A DNA stretch of 64,000 nucleotides from Corynebacterium testudinoris. GTDB taxonomy: Bacteria; Actinomycetota; Actinomycetes; Mycobacteriales; Mycobacteriaceae. The stretch spans positions 1,674,001 through 1,738,000 of the forward strand of contig NZ_CP011545.1 in the NCBI RefSeq assembly GCF_001021045.1. Reading direction: 5' to 3'. The notes below the pieces were generated by a model. The model ran no database searches, was not told where the DNA came from, and saw only the letters and a program-made list of their open reading frames with translations. Shown in pieces: positions 1-8,983 of this stretch (the stretch's first letter is position 1; each line of letters begins with the position of its first letter). The position numbers and the translations under genes were made by a program.

Positions 1-1601
1 TTGACGCCGGGGCTGACCTTGGGGCGGTCGTCGAAAAGCACCTCGAGGCCAGCGGCGTCGAGTTCGGCGACGATGGCATCGCCCGCCTCCAGGGCCGCGG
101 AATCCTTGTTCGCAACAACAACATGGACCTGGTACGGCGCAATTTCAACGGGCCAGTTCAGCCCCTTGTCATCATGGCGCTGCTCGGCGAGCACGGCCAT
201 GAGGCGGGAGACGCCGATGCCGTAGGACCCCATGGTCGGGATGGCGCGCTTGCCATTTTCGTCGAGGATTTGCACATCGAACGCCTCGGTGTACTTGCGG
301 CCCAGCTGGAAAATGTGGCCGATTTCAATGCCGCGCTCGAGGGTCAGCGTGCCCATACCATTCGGGGCGGGATCACCTTCGAGGATTTCGGCGGCCTCGA
401 TGAAGCCATCCACCTCGAAATCGCGGCCGGCGACGAGGCCAACGACGTGGCGGTTGGGCGCATCAGCGCCCGTGATCCAGGCGGTGCCATGGACCACGCG
501 GGGATCGGCGAGCACGCGGACCCCGTTGGCGGCGAGGCCGCGCGGCCCGACGTAGCCTTTGACCAGGAAGGGATTGCGCTTGAAGTCCTTTTCTTCGGCC
601 AATGCCACCTCCGCGGGTTCCAGGGAGGCTTCGAGGCGCTTCATATCCACTTCGCGATCGCCCGGGACCAGGACGCCGAGCAGTTCGCGCTCCTCCGCGC
701 CCGGCTCCAGGATGGTCACCACCAGGCATTTGAGGGTGTCAGCGGCCGTGACCGGGCGGCCCTCAATCTCCACGCCGATGCTGTTAGCCCAGTCCACGAG
801 GGTGGCGATGGTCTCCGAATCCGGGGTCTCATGTTCGACTGCCTCAGCCAGGCCTTCAATGGGCCGCTCGATCCCCGGCTGGGTCACCACGGCCTCCACG
901 TTGGCGGCGTAATCGCCCTCGGTGGCGCGCACGAACGTGTCCTCGCCGTTGGGGCTGAGCGCTAAGAACTCCTCCGAGGCCGATCCGCCCATGGCACCCG
1001 AGGTTGCTTCGCAGATGGCGTACTCAATGCCCAGGCGGTTAAAAATTGCCTGGTAAGCACCACGATGCACCTGGTAGGACTGCTCCAATCCGGAGTCGGT
1101 CATATCGAAGGAGTAGGAATCCTTCATGATGAATTCGCGCCCGCGGAGAATGCCCGCGCGGGGACGTTCCTCATCGCGGTACTTGGTTTGGATTTGGTAC
1201 AGCGTGACGGGGAAATCCTTATAAGAGCTGTACAGATCCTTCACCGCGGTGGCGAACATTTCCTCGTGCGTCGGGCCGAGGAGCATGTCATTGCCCTTGC
1301 GATCCTGCAGGCGGAACAGCGCGGGGCCATACTCGGTCCACCGACCCGTCTTCTCATAAGGATCACGCGGCAGGAGCGCGGGGAACAGCAACTCCTGGCC
1401 CCCAATATTGTCCATTTCCTCGCGGACGACGTTCTCGATCTTGCGCAGAGTGCGCAGGCCCAGCGGCAGCCAGGAGTAAACGCCGGGGGCGGCGCGGCGA
1501 ACGTATCCGGCCCGGACGAGGAGTTTGTGGCTGGGTACCTCGGCGTCGGAAGGATCTTCGCGCAGGGTGCGCAGGAACAGCGAGGACAGGCGTGTGATCA
1601 T
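1..1601 (-). CDS. proS: Prolyl-tRNA synthetase, partial (3' end beyond window)
   Basis: Charges tRNA-Pro with proline in the cytosol. The reverse-strand translation begins [20 protein letters not shown] and continues with class II synthetase features: the motif 2 region around [21 protein letters not shown], and further down a GIGVSRL motif near the left edge. The long insertion between motifs 2 and 3 is the bacterial-type ProS editing domain (INS). About 533 codons are present and the gene leaves the window at base 1, so the C-terminal anticodon-binding domain is missing here. ATG at 1599-1601 is chosen because it precedes the conserved N-terminus. A TAGAGT hexamer lies 8 bp upstream with no Shine-Dalgarno sequence, so the mRNA may be leaderless. 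It diverges from yaaA across only 32 bp. Confidence 0.97.
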   Translation of the reverse strand, partial: MITRLSSLFLRTLREDPSDAEVPSHKLLVRAGYVRRAAPGVYSWLPLGLRTLRKIENVVREEMDNIGGQELLFPALLPRDPYEKTGRWTEYGPALFRLQDRKGNDMLLGPTHEEMFATAVKDLYSSYKDFPVTLYQIQTKYRDEERPRAGILRGREFIMKDSYSFDMTDSGLEQSYQVHRGAYQAIFNRLGIEYAICEATSGAMGGSASEEFLALSPNGEDTFVRATEGDYAANVEAVVTQPGIERPIEGLAEAVEHETPDSETIATLVDWANSIGVEIEGRPVTAADTLKCLVVTILEPGAEERELLGVLVPGDREVDMKRLEASLEPAEVALAEEKDFKRNPFLVKGYVGPRGLAANGVRVLADPRVVHGTAWITGADAPNRHVVGLVAGRDFEVDGFIEAAEILEGDPAPNGMGTLTLERGIEIGHIFQLGRKYTEAFDVQILDENGKRAIPTMGSYGIGVSRLMAVLAEQRHDDKGLNWPVEIAPYQVHVVVANKDSAALEAGDAIVAELDAAGLEVLFDDRPKVSPGV

Positions 1602-1633
1602 GAACGGTAACTCTACCCGGTAGCCTGATCGTC

Positions 1634-2368
1634 ATGCTGATTGTGCTGCCCCCTTCGGAAACCAAAGCTCACGGTGGGTCCCATCCGCCTTTGAACCTGG
1701 ATTCTCTGTCGTTTCCGAGCTTGAATTCACAACGGCCCGAACTCATCGCCCGCCTCGAAGACCTGTGCAGTGACCTTGACACAGCCATGCGCGTGCTCGG
1801 CATCTCGGAGAAGCTTCGGCCGGAAGCCGAATCCAACCGGTCGTTGCGCACGTCCCCCACCATGCCGGCACTGCAGCGCTACACCGGAGTGCTTTTCGAC
1901 GCCCTCGATGCCCCGTCCCTGCCACCCTCCGCGTGGCAGCGCCTCGCCGTCGGCTCGGCACTGTTCGGGGTCGTCCGGGCAGGTGATCTCATCCCGCATT
2001 ATCGCTTGTCGGCGGGCACGAAGTTGGCCGGCCCCAATGGCAGGGACGTCACCATGAAAGCCCGCTGGGGCACCGCGATCACCGAGGCTCTCGCGTCGGA
2101 AAACTTGCTTGTGGACTTGAGGTCAGGCGCTTACCAGCAATTGGGTCGAGTTCCCGGTGCGGTGACGGTGCGGGTGGTATCGACTCAGCCGGATGGTTCG
2201 CGGAAGGTGGTCAGCCACTTTAATAAGCACTACAAGGGCGAGCTGGCCCGGGTGTTGGCGTTGGCGCCGGAGGAGCCGGAGTCAGTGGACGACATCCTGG
2301 CGATTGTTCGGGCGGCTGGCATGGAGATGGAGCACACTTCGGCGACGGTGCTCACCGTCGTGGTCTAG
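1634..2368 (+). CDS. yaaA: YaaA family peroxide stress protein (DUF328/UPF0246)
   Basis: The 244-residue product starts MLIVLPPSETKAHGG, the signature opening of the YaaA/DUF328 family, and keeps the conserved C-terminal region with NKHYKGELARVL. Family length is usually 240-260 residues, so the gene is complete. In E. coli YaaA limits intracellular free iron during hydrogen peroxide stress and has DNA-binding activity; a similar role here is inference. No Shine-Dalgarno is visible. A TAGCCT hexamer at 1621-1626 sits 7 bp before the ATG, fitting a leaderless transcript that shares a very short divergent promoter region with proS. Confidence 0.9.
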   Translation: MLIVLPPSETKAHGGSHPPLNLDSLSFPSLNSQRPELIARLEDLCSDLDTAMRVLGISEKLRPEAESNRSLRTSPTMPALQRYTGVLFDALDAPSLPPSAWQRLAVGSALFGVVRAGDLIPHYRLSAGTKLAGPNGRDVTMKARWGTAITEALASENLLVDLRSGAYQQLGRVPGAVTVRVVSTQPDGSRKVVSHFNKHYKGELARVLALAPEEPESVDDILAIVRAAGMEMEHTSATVLTVVV

Positions 2369-2423
2369 TCTTCGCCGCGGCGTGCCGCTAGGGTGGAATT
2401 TATCAATTTATCAAGGAGTCGCT

Positions 2424-3536
2424 GTGAAGAACCCTTTCCGCCCAACATTCGGCGCCAGCCCGTACTACTGGGCCGGACGCCGCGTCATTCTCGATGAATT
2501 CGCCCGCGCCATCGACGGCCACCCCGGAGACCCCACCCGCAGCCTCATCATTGATGGCGCCCGCGGCATCGGCAAGACGGTCCTCCTCACCGAGCTAGAG
2601 GACATCGCCGCCCAACAAGGCTGGATCGTCCTGCGCGCCACCGGCCGCCACGACATGGTCCGCACTCTCGTCGAATCCACCATCCCTATGAAAATCCGCG
2701 AGCTCGCTCCCCCACCCGGCCGCAAAGTCACGGGTGTGAGCATCACCGGCCTGGGCAGCGTGGACACCGAACTCACCCCCGGCGTCGATCCCACTCCCAC
2801 GCTATCCTCCCGATTGCGCGACCTGCTTGGGCTGCTCAGCGGCGCTGGCATCCTCATCACCGTCGACGAGGTCCAGGATGCCGATCCCGATAACCTCAGC
2901 CACCTAGCCGTGGCCTACCAAGATCTCATCCGCGACAATCTCGAGGTCTCACTCGCTATGGCAGGCCTCACCCACGGGGTCAACCGGCTCCTCGATCTAC
3001 CGGGCACTACGTTCCTGCGCCGGGCCCGCCGGTTTGAGCTCGGCCCGCTCACCGACGACGATGCCCGCGCCACCCTCCTCGCTACCGCCGAGGGCTCCGG
3101 CCGACCCTTCGACAACGCCGGGGTTGACGCCGCCGTGCAGCTCGCCCAGGGCTATCCCTACCTGGTGCAGCTCGTGGGTTACCTCGCGTGGAATAGCTCC
3201 GACGGGACGATCACCGCCGCCGACGTGAGCACAATCGACGCCGATGCCATCGCCACCATGGGAACCCAGGTGCACGCCCCCTCGCTCATGGGTGTGCCTC
3301 CCGCTCAAGTGGCCTACCTCCGGGCGATGGCCTCCCTCATTGATGGACAGGCGGATGTCGCCTCGACGGAGGTGGCCGCGGCCGTCGGCAAGAAACCCAA
3401 CGAAGCCACCGATACGCGGGCCAAACTACTCGAACGCGGGCTCATCGAGGCCCCCACCTGGGGGAAAGTGACGTTCACCCTCCCCTACTTCGCGGACTAT
3501 CTCCAGGCGCACCCGCGCTCGGTGCGGGTGAACTAA
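2424..3536 (+). CDS. AAA ATPase of the ORC/STAND-like type, function unknown
   Basis: A 370-residue ATPase. Walker A GARGIGKT lies near residue 45 and the Walker B stretch GILITVDEVQD near residue 145, followed by an AGLTHGV sensor-like segment and a C-terminal winged-helix-like region (EVAAAVGKKPNEATDTRAKLLERGLIE). This layout resembles ATP-binding proteins of the archaeal-ATPase/ORC type found alone in actinobacterial genomes. GTG at 2424 is chosen because AAGGAG lies 7 bp upstream and the frame upstream overlaps yaaA. Its 3' end abuts and overlaps by 4 bp the decayed IS481 remnant. The biological role is unknown; no toxin, nuclease or effector partner is visible next to it. Confidence 0.75.
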   Translation: MKNPFRPTFGASPYYWAGRRVILDEFARAIDGHPGDPTRSLIIDGARGIGKTVLLTELEDIAAQQGWIVLRATGRHDMVRTLVESTIPMKIRELAPPPGRKVTGVSITGLGSVDTELTPGVDPTPTLSSRLRDLLGLLSGAGILITVDEVQDADPDNLSHLAVAYQDLIRDNLEVSLAMAGLTHGVNRLLDLPGTTFLRRARRFELGPLTDDDARATLLATAEGSGRPFDNAGVDAAVQLAQGYPYLVQLVGYLAWNSSDGTITAADVSTIDADAIATMGTQVHAPSLMGVPPAQVAYLRAMASLIDGQADVASTEVAAAVGKKPNEATDTRAKLLERGLIEAPTWGKVTFTLPYFADYLQAHPRSVRVN

Positions 3537-4300
3537 CTGTACTGACCGGGCACGTTGGCCAATCGTGAGACCGGTGGCTGGTTGTAGTGATGCAGCCAGT
3601 CCTTGAGTGCGTCGCGACGTTCCTGCTCGCTGCGGTAGTAGCTTGCGTAGGCCCACCCGTCTGCCATCACCCACTGAAAGCGCTTGACTTTCCCGGTGGT
3701 ACGGGCGGGTCCGCTTCGGCGCAATCGACAGGGCCCTGGACGTGTCCCGCCACGGATAGGACCGGTACGCCCCCACCGTTTTCCGTCAGAACCAGCTCGA
3801 CGGAGACGCCACGCTCACCGAACCACTCGACTGCACGGTGCAGAACGGTGACGGCGATGATGGCGGTCTCGTCACCGTGGATCTCGGCGTACGCCACGCA
3901 GGAGTAGGGGTTGTGCCACCTGCTTTTCGGCTTGCTGGGGTAGCTGTGCGGTTCTTCTTCCCTTCGCGGCGGCCGACAAAACGCCAGCCGCCACCGTCGG
4001 GGATACTCATATCTGCAAACCTCCTCACCCGTCGCCCGATCCAGGTACAACAGCCGGTTCCGGCGTGCCGTCGTGGGGACACGGTGGATCGTTGACGGGG
4101 CGATGCCGAGTCGGGTCGCGTGCTGAACCGGCCCTTCCCGCACTCGCATTCTCAAGCTGACGCATCGCTTCGCCTACGAGGTAGCGGTCGACCCACCGCT
4201 TCACGGTGAGCCAGGAGACCTGGACTCGGGCGGCGACCTCACTGATCGGCCACCCGTGGTCGCCCGCCGGGTCGTGTGGTTGGGGTCCACTGCTGATCAC
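3533..4300 (-). pseudogene. Decayed IS481-family transposase remnant
   Basis: Three reverse-strand frames together spell an IS481-type DDE transposase broken by frameshifts. An N-terminal helix-turn-helix lies at about 4300-4160 (EVAARVQVSWLTVKRWVDRY). The catalytic core region follows at about 4080-3720 (IPDGGGWRFVGRR, VAYAEIHGDE, then VLTENGG where active members have a TDNG-type motif). The C-terminus is at 3700-3533 (FQWVMADGWAYASYY, WLHHYN). About ten codons between HYN and QPPVSRL, where family members read roughly HRPHSAIG, are missing. No clean terminal inverted repeats or target duplication were identified, so the element ends are approximate. It marks an old insertion between the ATPase gene and the hydrolase. 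Confidence 0.8.
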
Positions 4301-4347
4301 TTGAATGCTGCCAGCCCCGAGGATTGCGATCGAGCGTGTGCGGGAGT

Positions 4348-5328
4348 TCAGTGCACGCTGTTCCAGAAGCGGAGTAGGTCAGGGTCAAGGTTGGCGTGAC
4401 GGTCCATGGGGAGGGAGTGGGTGCCGCCGGGCCAGACGGTGATAGCCGCGCTTGGCTGCAAGGATTTGAGCCGGTCTGCGGCCTCCTGGCCGCCGGCGAG
4501 GTTGGATTCGCCACCGATATCGAGACGGATCGGCATGTGAAGCGACTGCCACTGCTCATCGGTCAGTGTTTTCGGGGTGGGCAGCGCGGTGGAGTAGCCC
4601 GTGCTGGCAGCGTCGATCATGGCTGACATCGGGGTTCGCTTGCGGACGTCCTCGACGCTTGTTCCCCCTATTGCCGCCAGCGCGTGGTCTTTCCAGGCTT
4701 GCGGGGTGGGTAGTGTTAGGACGGCTGACCAGGCGTACACCGAGGCTGGCACGCCCTTCAACACAAAGACCGGCTCAAGCAGGGCTAGGCTCGCCACCTG
4801 GTCGGGATGGTCAACTGCGAACTGGGCAGCGACCGCGCCGCCGAAGCTGTGCCCCACGACGTGCACTTTGCCCAACCCCAGACCATTGATGACTTCGGAG
4901 ATGACGCGGGACTGCTCCTGAGGGCTGGCCATCGGCGTGTCCTGCAGGGAGAATCCGGCATCGCCGAGCGGGTCGAGCGCGTACACCGTGCGCTTGCCGA
5001 TCCAGTCGGGCAGGTTCTCTGCCCACATCGGCGCCCCGCTACTGTGCCCCGGCAGCAGCAGCACCGGCACGTCATCTTGGCTCCCGCTCCAGCCGAGGAC
5101 CCGCACGGTCCCGAACGAGGTCGCAATGTCGCTGGTCTGTGTGGGCTTGGCCAGCCCGGCCATGACGTCCGCGTAGGCGCGAGTGTAACTCTGCTTCGCC
5201 CCGGCGTCGCGCCAGTGGCCCACGCCGGGTCCGGTTGTGGCTACGTCAAGGACCTTCCACGCGGCCAGTACAAGTACTACCGCGAAAGCTGCCCGATAGA
5301 CCATTCGTCCAATACGTTTGTATCGCAT
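4348..5328 (-). CDS. Membrane-anchored or secreted alpha/beta hydrolase
   Basis: A hydrolase of about 326 residues with an N-terminal hydrophobic segment (AAFAVVLVLAAWKVL) that serves as signal peptide or membrane anchor. The fold carries an HG-like LLLPGHSSGAPMW strand, nucleophile elbow GHSFGGA, and a late Asp plus terminal His (GGTHSLP), a complete catalytic triad arrangement. Substrate is unknown. The start is uncertain: ATG at 5328 has a TATCGT hexamer 7 bp upstream (leaderless), GTG 5343 and ATG 5304 are alternatives. It diverges from the TetR gene at 5365 across a region full of GTATCG repeats, so TetR control of this gene is likely. Confidence 0.75.
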   Translation of the reverse strand: MRYKRIGRMVYRAAFAVVLVLAAWKVLDVATTGPGVGHWRDAGAKQSYTRAYADVMAGLAKPTQTSDIATSFGTVRVLGWSGSQDDVPVLLLPGHSSGAPMWAENLPDWIGKRTVYALDPLGDAGFSLQDTPMASPQEQSRVISEVINGLGLGKVHVVGHSFGGAVAAQFAVDHPDQVASLALLEPVFVLKGVPASVYAWSAVLTLPTPQAWKDHALAAIGGTSVEDVRKRTPMSAMIDAASTGYSTALPTPKTLTDEQWQSLHMPIRLDIGGESNLAGGQEAADRLKSLQPSAAITVWPGGTHSLPMDRHANLDPDLLRFWNSVH

Positions 5329-5358
5329 ACTTAAACGATACACGCGTATCGGTACGAT
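5320..5358. promoter_or_regulatory. Divergent promoter/operator with GTATCG inverted repeats
   Basis: The half-site GTATCG or its complement CGATAC occurs at 5320-5325, 5336-5341 and 5346-5351. The last two form a perfect 6-bp inverted repeat with 4-bp spacer. A TACGAT hexamer at 5353-5358 stands 6 bp before the tetR GTG, and TATCGT (complement of 5335-5340) stands 7 bp before the hydrolase ATG. The half-sites overlap both putative -10 elements, which suits repression of both genes by the adjacent TetR protein. The binding protein is inferred. Confidence 0.55.
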
Positions 5359-5364
5359 TAGGGG

Positions 5365-5931
5365 GTGAATGACGACAAGAGACAGCAGATCGTTCGGGGT
5401 GTGTGGCGTGTCATCGCCGAGAGTGGGCTGGGGGCTGTTAGCTTCCGGTCGGTCGCGGGCGCGGCGGGGGTATCAGCGGGGCGCGTGCAGCACTATTTCG
5501 CGTCCAAGCAAGAACTCATCCGTGCCAGCGCGGCCGAACTGATCGAAGCAGCTGCGGAGGCAACACCGGCTGCGACCGGAGACGCGAGTGACCCCAAGAC
5601 CCTCCAGGCGCTGCTGCTACATGGGCTTGGCCCGGCAGGCACATCCCGCCCCGGCACCAGCATCTACTACTCCTACATCGCGGCCAGCGTCGCTGACCCC
5701 TGGATTGCGAACATGCTCGCCGAGACCAAGGTCGCGCTCATCAGCCAGGTCGAACGGTGCCTTTCCGCCCAGCTCCCCGAGCTGTCGAAGCCTGCTGACG
5801 TCGCGTGCGAACTCGCCCTTCTTGCCGACGGCGCCGTTCAGGCAGTCTTCCTCGGAGCACTCGATGCCGACAAAGCTCGCCAAATCATTGCATCGGCACT
5901 GCAGGAACGTGGCCTGCCGCAGGACGGATAG
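5365..5931 (+). CDS. TetR/AcrR family transcriptional regulator
   Basis: 188 residues. The N-terminal TetR helix-turn-helix is clear: RQQIVRGVWRVIAESGLGAVSFRSVAGAAGVSAGRVQHYF followed by the usual FASKQELI. The C-terminal ligand-binding part resembles the TetR_C domain of BetI-like regulators. The GTG start follows a G-run and a -10-like hexamer 6 bp upstream, so translation may be leaderless. Divergence from the hydrolase gene and the shared GTATCG repeats point to autorepression and repression of that hydrolase, the ligand being unknown. Confidence 0.85.
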   Translation: MNDDKRQQIVRGVWRVIAESGLGAVSFRSVAGAAGVSAGRVQHYFASKQELIRASAAELIEAAAEATPAATGDASDPKTLQALLLHGLGPAGTSRPGTSIYYSYIAASVADPWIANMLAETKVALISQVERCLSAQLPELSKPADVACELALLADGAVQAVFLGALDADKARQIIASALQERGLPQDG

Positions 5932-5984
5932 AAGCAGGGTGTCACAAGGAAGCACACCTCGATCAACGTCTCCGGTCAGTACAA

Positions 5985-6722
5985 CTAGCGGAACAAGCGG
6001 CGCTGCATGAGCCACGACCCCACAAGGGTGAGAACAACCGTCACGGCAATGGCGGCACCAGTCAACGGCACCACATCACTTAGTCCGCCGGCAGTGGAGA
6101 TCGCGGTGGAACCGAGTGACACGGCCCGGGTAATCAACGCCTGTGGGACGACCCACGCCAACGCGGATACCGACTGACTCGAACTAATCCCCAGTGCAAT
6201 GAACACGCCCACAAACCCGAGCGCGGCGGAGGCGGCGAAACTGGGGATGAGGGCTGAGATGACCGACTGCAACACCACTAGGGGAATCGCGCACAAGACA
6301 CCAAGCACCGCCACTACCGCCAACGAAGGTGAAACAGTCCCCGGCACCTGGAGGAGCAACCCGGCGGCCACGATGCCCGCGAACATGATCGCCTGCATCG
6401 TCGCCAGTAGTGGCACAACGGCCAGGGTCTTGGCCACCAGCAGCCGACGCATGCTTACCGACGTCGCTGTGAGGTTCCAGGAGGTCGTTTCCGCTCGCCA
6501 GGCCACCGCCACCAGCAAGGACACCCCCACGGAATAGAAGAAGAGACCGTAGAACAACACCACCTGGGAGGCGAGGGATTGCCAACCGGAGGTCAATACT
6601 TCTGTGTTGCTGTGATAGTTCATCGAGCCGGTGAGGACCGCGAGCACCGGCAGGATGACAGCGACCAGCCAGGTCGAGGAGCGCTTGAGCTTCAGCAGCT
6701 CGGCAGCAAGAGCATGTTTCAT
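5985..6722 (-). CDS. ABC-2 permease subunit, lantibiotic-immunity (LanFEG) type
   Basis: 245 residues, about six hydrophobic helices, starting MKHALAAELLKLKRSSTWLV, a start typical of ABC2_membrane_4 permeases related to LanE/LanG and MutE/MutG. Last gene of the HK-RR-ATPase-permease-permease cluster; its ATG follows the previous stop by one base, so translation is coupled. It pairs with the permease at 6724-7449 and the ATPase at 7446-8300 to form an exporter that probably removes a membrane-active peptide or other envelope stressor. No bacteriocin precursor is visible nearby, so a resistance role is more likely than self-immunity. Confidence 0.82.
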   Translation of the reverse strand: MKHALAAELLKLKRSSTWLVAVILPVLAVLTGSMNYHSNTEVLTSGWQSLASQVVLFYGLFFYSVGVSLLVAVAWRAETTSWNLTATSVSMRRLLVAKTLAVVPLLATMQAIMFAGIVAAGLLLQVPGTVSPSLAVVAVLGVLCAIPLVVLQSVISALIPSFAASAALGFVGVFIALGISSSQSVSALAWVVPQALITRAVSLGSTAISTAGGLSDVVPLTGAAIAVTVVLTLVGSWLMQRRLFR

Positions 6723-6723
6723 G

Positions 6724-7449
6724 TCAGTTCTCCTTAGTGGAATTCAGGCGCCACAGGACGACAGTGAGCACCACGAGCGACAGGGCGGCGGCACCGAGAA
6801 TTGTCAGCCAATCGGGCATGACGTAGTGGATCCCGGCCTCGTCGCCTTCCGAGATAGTGGCCGGGATGATCATGGCGTAGTAGCCCCACGGCACAAGCCT
6901 GGCCATCCACACCGGTAGGAATAGGCAGAACAAGGCGATGAAAGAGCCGAGCGCGCCTGCTCCGATACTGATCAGCTGGTTGTCGGTCACGGCGGCCAGC
7001 ACCACGTGACCAGCCAGGAAGACACCATTGACCAAGATCAAGCCCGCGAGGTACATAAGCCAATAGCCCGGCGCGCCAATACCGCCCGGAACCAACAGAG
7101 CGACGAAAGCCACTTCGACCACGACAGCCACGGCCACGAGTGGGGCGAGAGCGGCCATCTTGGCCAGGAGCAGGCGGCTGAATCCGGTGCCGATCGTGCC
7201 ATACATGGTCCACCCCGCAGCAGTGTGCTCCATATCGACGACGCGGCTGGCGATGATCGCCATGAACAGCGGGCCCACGAGGCTGGCGATCATCCCCAAC
7301 CCCAGGAGAATGGTCGCCGAATCTGCTTCCTGAGCGGAGGCCGCCGATGCTGCCTGGGTCCAGCCGACGACGATGAGCACCATGAGTGCCAGGAGCCAGC
7401 CGACCTTGAGCCGCCGCATTTTCTGCAACTCCACCCGCACCACGGTCAT
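6724..7449 (-). CDS. ABC-2 permease subunit, lantibiotic-immunity (LanFEG) type
   Basis: 241 residues with six predicted hydrophobic helices; begins MTVVRVELQKMRRLKVGWLL, again an ABC2_membrane_4-type opening. The ATG overlaps the ATPase stop codon as ATGA (7446-7449), so it is translationally coupled. The central segment SRVVDMEHTAAGWTMYGTIG is the cytoplasmic coupling region common in this family. The second permease at 5985-6722 is a distant paralogue, giving a heterodimeric channel. Confidence 0.82.
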   Translation of the reverse strand: MTVVRVELQKMRRLKVGWLLALMVLIVVGWTQAASAASAQEADSATILLGLGMIASLVGPLFMAIIASRVVDMEHTAAGWTMYGTIGTGFSRLLLAKMAALAPLVAVAVVVEVAFVALLVPGGIGAPGYWLMYLAGLILVNGVFLAGHVVLAAVTDNQLISIGAGALGSFIALFCLFLPVWMARLVPWGYYAMIIPATISEGDEAGIHYVMPDWLTILGAAALSLVVLTVVLWRLNSTKEN

Positions 7450-8300
7450 AGCTGTGCCCCCTTGGTGAGGTTCATGAAGACGTCTTCCAACCGCTGGACC
7501 TCGCGCCTGACCTCGAAGATGTCCTCACGGGCGTCGACAAGCTCTGTGACGCGGCGGGCCACCGCCTCGGCGGTGAGACCGGGAACCGTCGTCGTGCCGC
7601 GGGAGGTGACAAAGACGGTGTCGGGGATGCTGTGGCGCATGAGTTCTTCGCGTGATCCTTCGAAGAGGAGGGTGCCTTGCGCGATGATGCCGATGCGGGT
7701 GGCGATGCGTTCGATTTCATCGAGGATGTGCGAGGAAATCATGATGGTCACGCCCTCAGCCGCGAGCTTCACAATGAGGTGCCGGATCTCCTCGATCCCA
7801 GCCGGATCCAATCCGTTGATCGGCTCATCAAGCACGAGCAGTTGTGGCTGCCGGGCAAGCGCTAGCGCGATCCCCAAGCGTTGTTTCATGCCCAGGGAGT
7901 AGCCGCGCACCACCTTGTCCCGGTGGCGAGTCAGGCCAACCAACTCCAGCGCACGCGCGCACGCTTTCTCGTCGAGGCCGAGCAGATGACGCTGGATATC
8001 CAGGTTTTCCTGGCCCGTCAGATGCCCATACCCAGCCGGGTTCTCAATGAGCGAGCCCACGTGCGGCAGGATCTTTCCCCGATTGACATCATTCATCTCC
8101 ATGCCCATAACCGTCACCTGCCCCGCCGTCGGCCGGGTCAACCCGAGGATCATCTTCATGGTCGTCGTTTTCCCCGAGCCGTTCGGCCCGAGGAATCCAT
8201 AAATCGATCCGGTGGGCACGCAGAGGTCAAGATGCTTGACGACGCCCACCCTCCCGTAGGTTTTGGTCAATCCTTGCGTCACGATGGCAGTGTCTCTCAT
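7446..8300 (-). CDS. ABC transporter ATP-binding protein, exporter type
   Basis: About 284 residues. Walker A GPNGSGKTT, Q-loop region, signature YSLGMKQR, Walker B LLVLDEPINGLDPAG and H-loop SSHILDEIE are all present, as in LanF/BcrA-type ATPases. Two starts are possible: ATG 8336, which overlaps the response regulator stop as ATGA, or ATG 8300, preceded by GAGGG and giving the usual short N-terminus (MRDTAIVTQGLTKTYG). I prefer 8300 because a palindrome at 8332-8352 then lies 32 bp upstream, mirroring the one 35 bp upstream of the kinase gene. Confidence 0.88.
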   Translation of the reverse strand: MRDTAIVTQGLTKTYGRVGVVKHLDLCVPTGSIYGFLGPNGSGKTTTMKMILGLTRPTAGQVTVMGMEMNDVNRGKILPHVGSLIENPAGYGHLTGQENLDIQRHLLGLDEKACARALELVGLTRHRDKVVRGYSLGMKQRLGIALALARQPQLLVLDEPINGLDPAGIEEIRHLIVKLAAEGVTIMISSHILDEIERIATRIGIIAQGTLLFEGSREELMRHSIPDTVFVTSRGTTTVPGLTAEAVARRVTELVDAREDIFEVRREVQRLEDVFMNLTKGAQL

Positions 8301-8331
8301 GCCCTCAATGTCGCAGCCCGGATTCCTGCTT

Positions 8332-8352
8332 TTCATCCACCCTGGGGATGAA
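8332..8352. promoter_or_regulatory. Candidate response-regulator operator upstream of ABC ATPase gene
   Basis: Inverted repeat with 7-bp arms TTCATCC (8332-8338) and GGATGAA (8346-8352) and 7-bp spacer. The right part CCTGGGGATGA is shared with the palindrome at 10172-10189 upstream of the kinase gene. Placement 32 bp upstream of the preferred ATPase start suggests an internal, regulated promoter. The sequence also encodes the last residues of the response regulator, so coding constraint could explain part of it. Confidence 0.45.
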
Positions 8353-8983
8353 TCAGCAGCTCATCGACGCGAACCAACCCGCTGCGATACGCCCGCAGCA
8401 CGGCATGGACGCGGTCCCGCGACCCGGTTTTGAGCAAGATGTGACGCACGTGGGTCTTCACCGTGGACATAGACACGAACTCCTGCGCGGCGATCTCCTC
8501 ATTGTTGTATCCCAGGGCGATGAGCCGGAGAATGTCGCGCTCGCGGGCAGTGAGGTCGAGCTCCTCCTGTTTCACGTCGCCCTGGAGCTGGCGCAGCACG
8601 CCCGCCGTGACCTTCGGGGACAAAATCGCGTTGCCCTCAGCGACCGTGCGGATGGCGTGCAGCAACTGCTCCGGTTGGGAATCCTTGAGCAAAAACCCGG
8701 AGGCACCGGCGGCGATCGCCCCGGAGACAAACGCCTCGTCGTCGAACGTGGTGAGCATGATGACCCGAACATGGTCATCGCGGGTGAGGAGCTCCCGGGC
8801 TGCGGTGATCCCATCGACGCGCGGCATCTGCACGTCCATGAGCACGACATCAGCCGGTTCCGTGGGCAGATCATCGCCGTCGCCCGCCTGCCACACCACC
8901 GTCAAGTCATCCTGAGAATTAACGAGGAGGGCGAACCCCGCCCGGACCAACGGCTGATCATCCACCAGCCCGACCCTGATCAC
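8333..8983 (-). CDS. NarL/LuxR-family response regulator
   Basis: 216 residues: receiver domain (IRVGLVDDQPLVRAGF with the acidic pair, phospho-acceptor Asp in VVLMDVQMPRVDG, conserved Thr in MLTTFDD and Lys in FLLKDSQ) followed by a LuxR helix-turn-helix (LTARERDILRLIALGYNNEEIA, TVKTHVRHILLKTGSRDR). GTG at 8983 overlaps the kinase stop; GTG 8986 is equally possible. It is cognate to the upstream kinase and probably activates the downstream ABC transporter genes in response to envelope damage or a peptide. Confidence 0.9.
   Translation of the reverse strand: MIRVGLVDDQPLVRAGFALLVNSQDDLTVVWQAGDGDDLPTEPADVVLMDVQMPRVDGITAARELLTRDDHVRVIMLTTFDDEAFVSGAIAAGASGFLLKDSQPEQLLHAIRTVAEGNAILSPKVTAGVLRQLQGDVKQEELDLTARERDILRLIALGYNNEEIAAQEFVSMSTVKTHVRHILLKTGSRDRVHAVLRAYRSGLVRVDELLIHPQGG

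Noticed and set aside
123..1610. Long plus-strand open frames at 123-965 and 1065-1610
   Set aside because: They are antisense shadows of proS; the reverse strand gives a clear ProS protein over the same bases.
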